In this document: one piece after another, positions 63,212 through 64,000 of the stretch
How the letters are laid out: each line of letters starts with the position of its first letter
Numbering within the stretch: the stretch's first letter is position 1
Assembly: GCA_941918925.1 (NCBI GenBank)
Contig: OW799237.1
Location: 57,459,997 to 57,523,996 of the forward strand
DNA: 64,000 bases
Source of the DNA: Phyto melanocephala
Taxonomy: Eukaryota; Arthropoda; Insecta; Diptera; Rhinophoridae
Direction: 5' to 3'
The notes under the pieces: model-generated
The model's input: only the letters and a program-made list of their open reading frames with translations
Databases searched by the model: none
What the model was told of the DNA's origin: nothing
Program-made: the position numbers and the translations under genes

Positions 63212-64000
63212 TACTGCTTTTGCAGATCAATCTCCATCGGAGCAGAACGGCTACACAAGCTTTGATGGAAAATATAACTAAAGGTTAGATACACATAGTT
63301 CTCATTCAGGAACCCTGGACTGTTAAAGACAGAGTCACTGGCTTGAATGAGTGTGATTACCAATTATTTTATGCTAAAACTGGGTCTCGACACAGAACAT
63401 GTATACTTTGTCATAAGGGATTAAATTTTCTTTTTTCCCCAGATTTATCTACAGCGGACGCCACTACCTTAATACATGGCTCACGCAATATAATGCTGGC
63501 ATCAGTGTACCAACCTTCTGATGCTCCTACACTACCACCAACGTCGGATTTAGGAGTATAATAACATCGGCAAGGAGAACAGGTAGGAATATTTTAATAG
63601 GTTGTGATGCGAACTCGCATCACGAACTGTAACAAGAGAGGAGACGCCCTATGGGAATTCCTAAATGCTAATAACTTATTTACCCTTAACTCAGGTAAAA
63701 AACCTACATTTATTAACAGAATTAGGGAAGAGGTAATTGATGTGACTATGTGTTCAGAAAATTTAATTGATGAAATTTGCGATTGGCACGTATCTGATAT
63801 GCACTCTTATTCGGAGCATCGCTATATTTTTATGACCTTAACTCATCCGCCACCGGAACCGGTGACTTTTAGGAATAAGGCCAGAACGGACTGGCCAAAT
63901 TTTAGGTTAGGTCTTCAACATAAGCTCGAAACTTATCTAGAACCGGATGAAAATCTGGACACGATAGATTCGATGGTGGGAAGACTGACTGCCGATTTTA
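63208..64000 (+). pseudogene. R1-type LINE ORF2, endonuclease (runs off the window)
   Basis: Starts at ATG 63208: MILLLQINLHRSRTATQALM, then an in-frame TAG at 63286-63288, VLIQEPWTVKDRVTGLNECD, SRHRTCILCHKGLNFLFSPD and RNIMLASVYQPSDAPTLPPT. After frame changes near 63560-63630 come GCDANSHH and, in another phase, GDALWEFLNANNLFTLNSGK-KPTFIN, then DWHVSDMHSYSEHRYIFMTL. QINLHRSRTA, IQEPW, GCDANSHH and SDHxx-like blocks identify an R1/I-group endonuclease. At least one nonsense codon and two frame changes make this copy inactive. The reverse transcriptase should lie beyond 64000. Confidence 0.75.

Overview
This window looks like nuclear DNA from a higher dipteran (probably a calyptrate/muscoid fly). 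It is very AT-rich and gene-poor. It is filled with nested transposable elements, several of them typical of flies: DINE-1/INE-1-like (Helentron-associated, 'mini-me'-type) elements with GTCY microsatellites, a Tc1-like element, mariner relatives, Jockey/R1/RTE-type LINEs and a gypsy LTR retrotransposon. I see no rRNA, tRNA or CRISPR array. Only two pieces look like possible host gene sequence. One is a single candidate exon at the left end (619-746, minus strand). The other is a decayed, intron-containing MADF-domain gene near 62.2-62.7 kb, which could itself be of Harbinger origin.

Layout. 0-7.4 kb: sparse sequence with a candidate exon, LINE fossils, one long DINE-like copy, one copy of a second DINE-like family (called family 2 here) and a mini mariner relic. 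7.4-11.3 kb: a family-2 copy split by a 2.86-kb transposon with inverted repeats of about 480 bp. 11.36-15.2 kb: a hAT fossil (BED finger plus first catalytic block), then DINE copies, one with about 41 copies of ATGT. 16.3-18.2 kb: a terminal-inverted-repeat element enclosing a relative of the 7.7-kb transposon. 18.9-22.4 kb: three MITEs. 23.6-25.2 kb: a broken transposon encoding a protein that resembles DUF7869-type proteins. 26.3-31.0 kb: a foldback-like element with inverted arms of tandem GC-rich repeats, split by a LINE. 31.0-36.7 kb: a minus-strand gypsy element whose 5' LTR carries a DINE and whose 3' LTR is cut off at the foldback terminus. 38.9-43.3 kb: a family-2 copy split by a Jockey-like LINE. 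47.7-48.3 kb: a tandem array of about 121-bp units. 49.7-58.7 kb: an almost uninterrupted cluster of DINE copies in both orientations, with a snap-back mariner, a Tc1 element and a Harbinger derivative nested inside. 60.8-62.2 kb: a family-2 copy split by a hAT MITE. 62.2-64 kb: the MADF remnant, then an R1-type LINE that runs off the window.

The elements do not act together as a pathway. What the window records is an order of insertions: most younger elements sit inside older DINE-type copies, and the interrupted host copy can be recognised on both sides. The most unusual structures are the foldback/LINE composite, the mariner whose left end is an inverted copy of its own 3' coding end, the long-inverted-repeat transposon family, and the two DINE-type families that share terminal hairpins but have different interiors. 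Nearly all reading frames are broken. The longest open ones are a LINE reverse transcriptase (435 aa), gypsy gag (283 aa) and gypsy pol (one nonsense codon).
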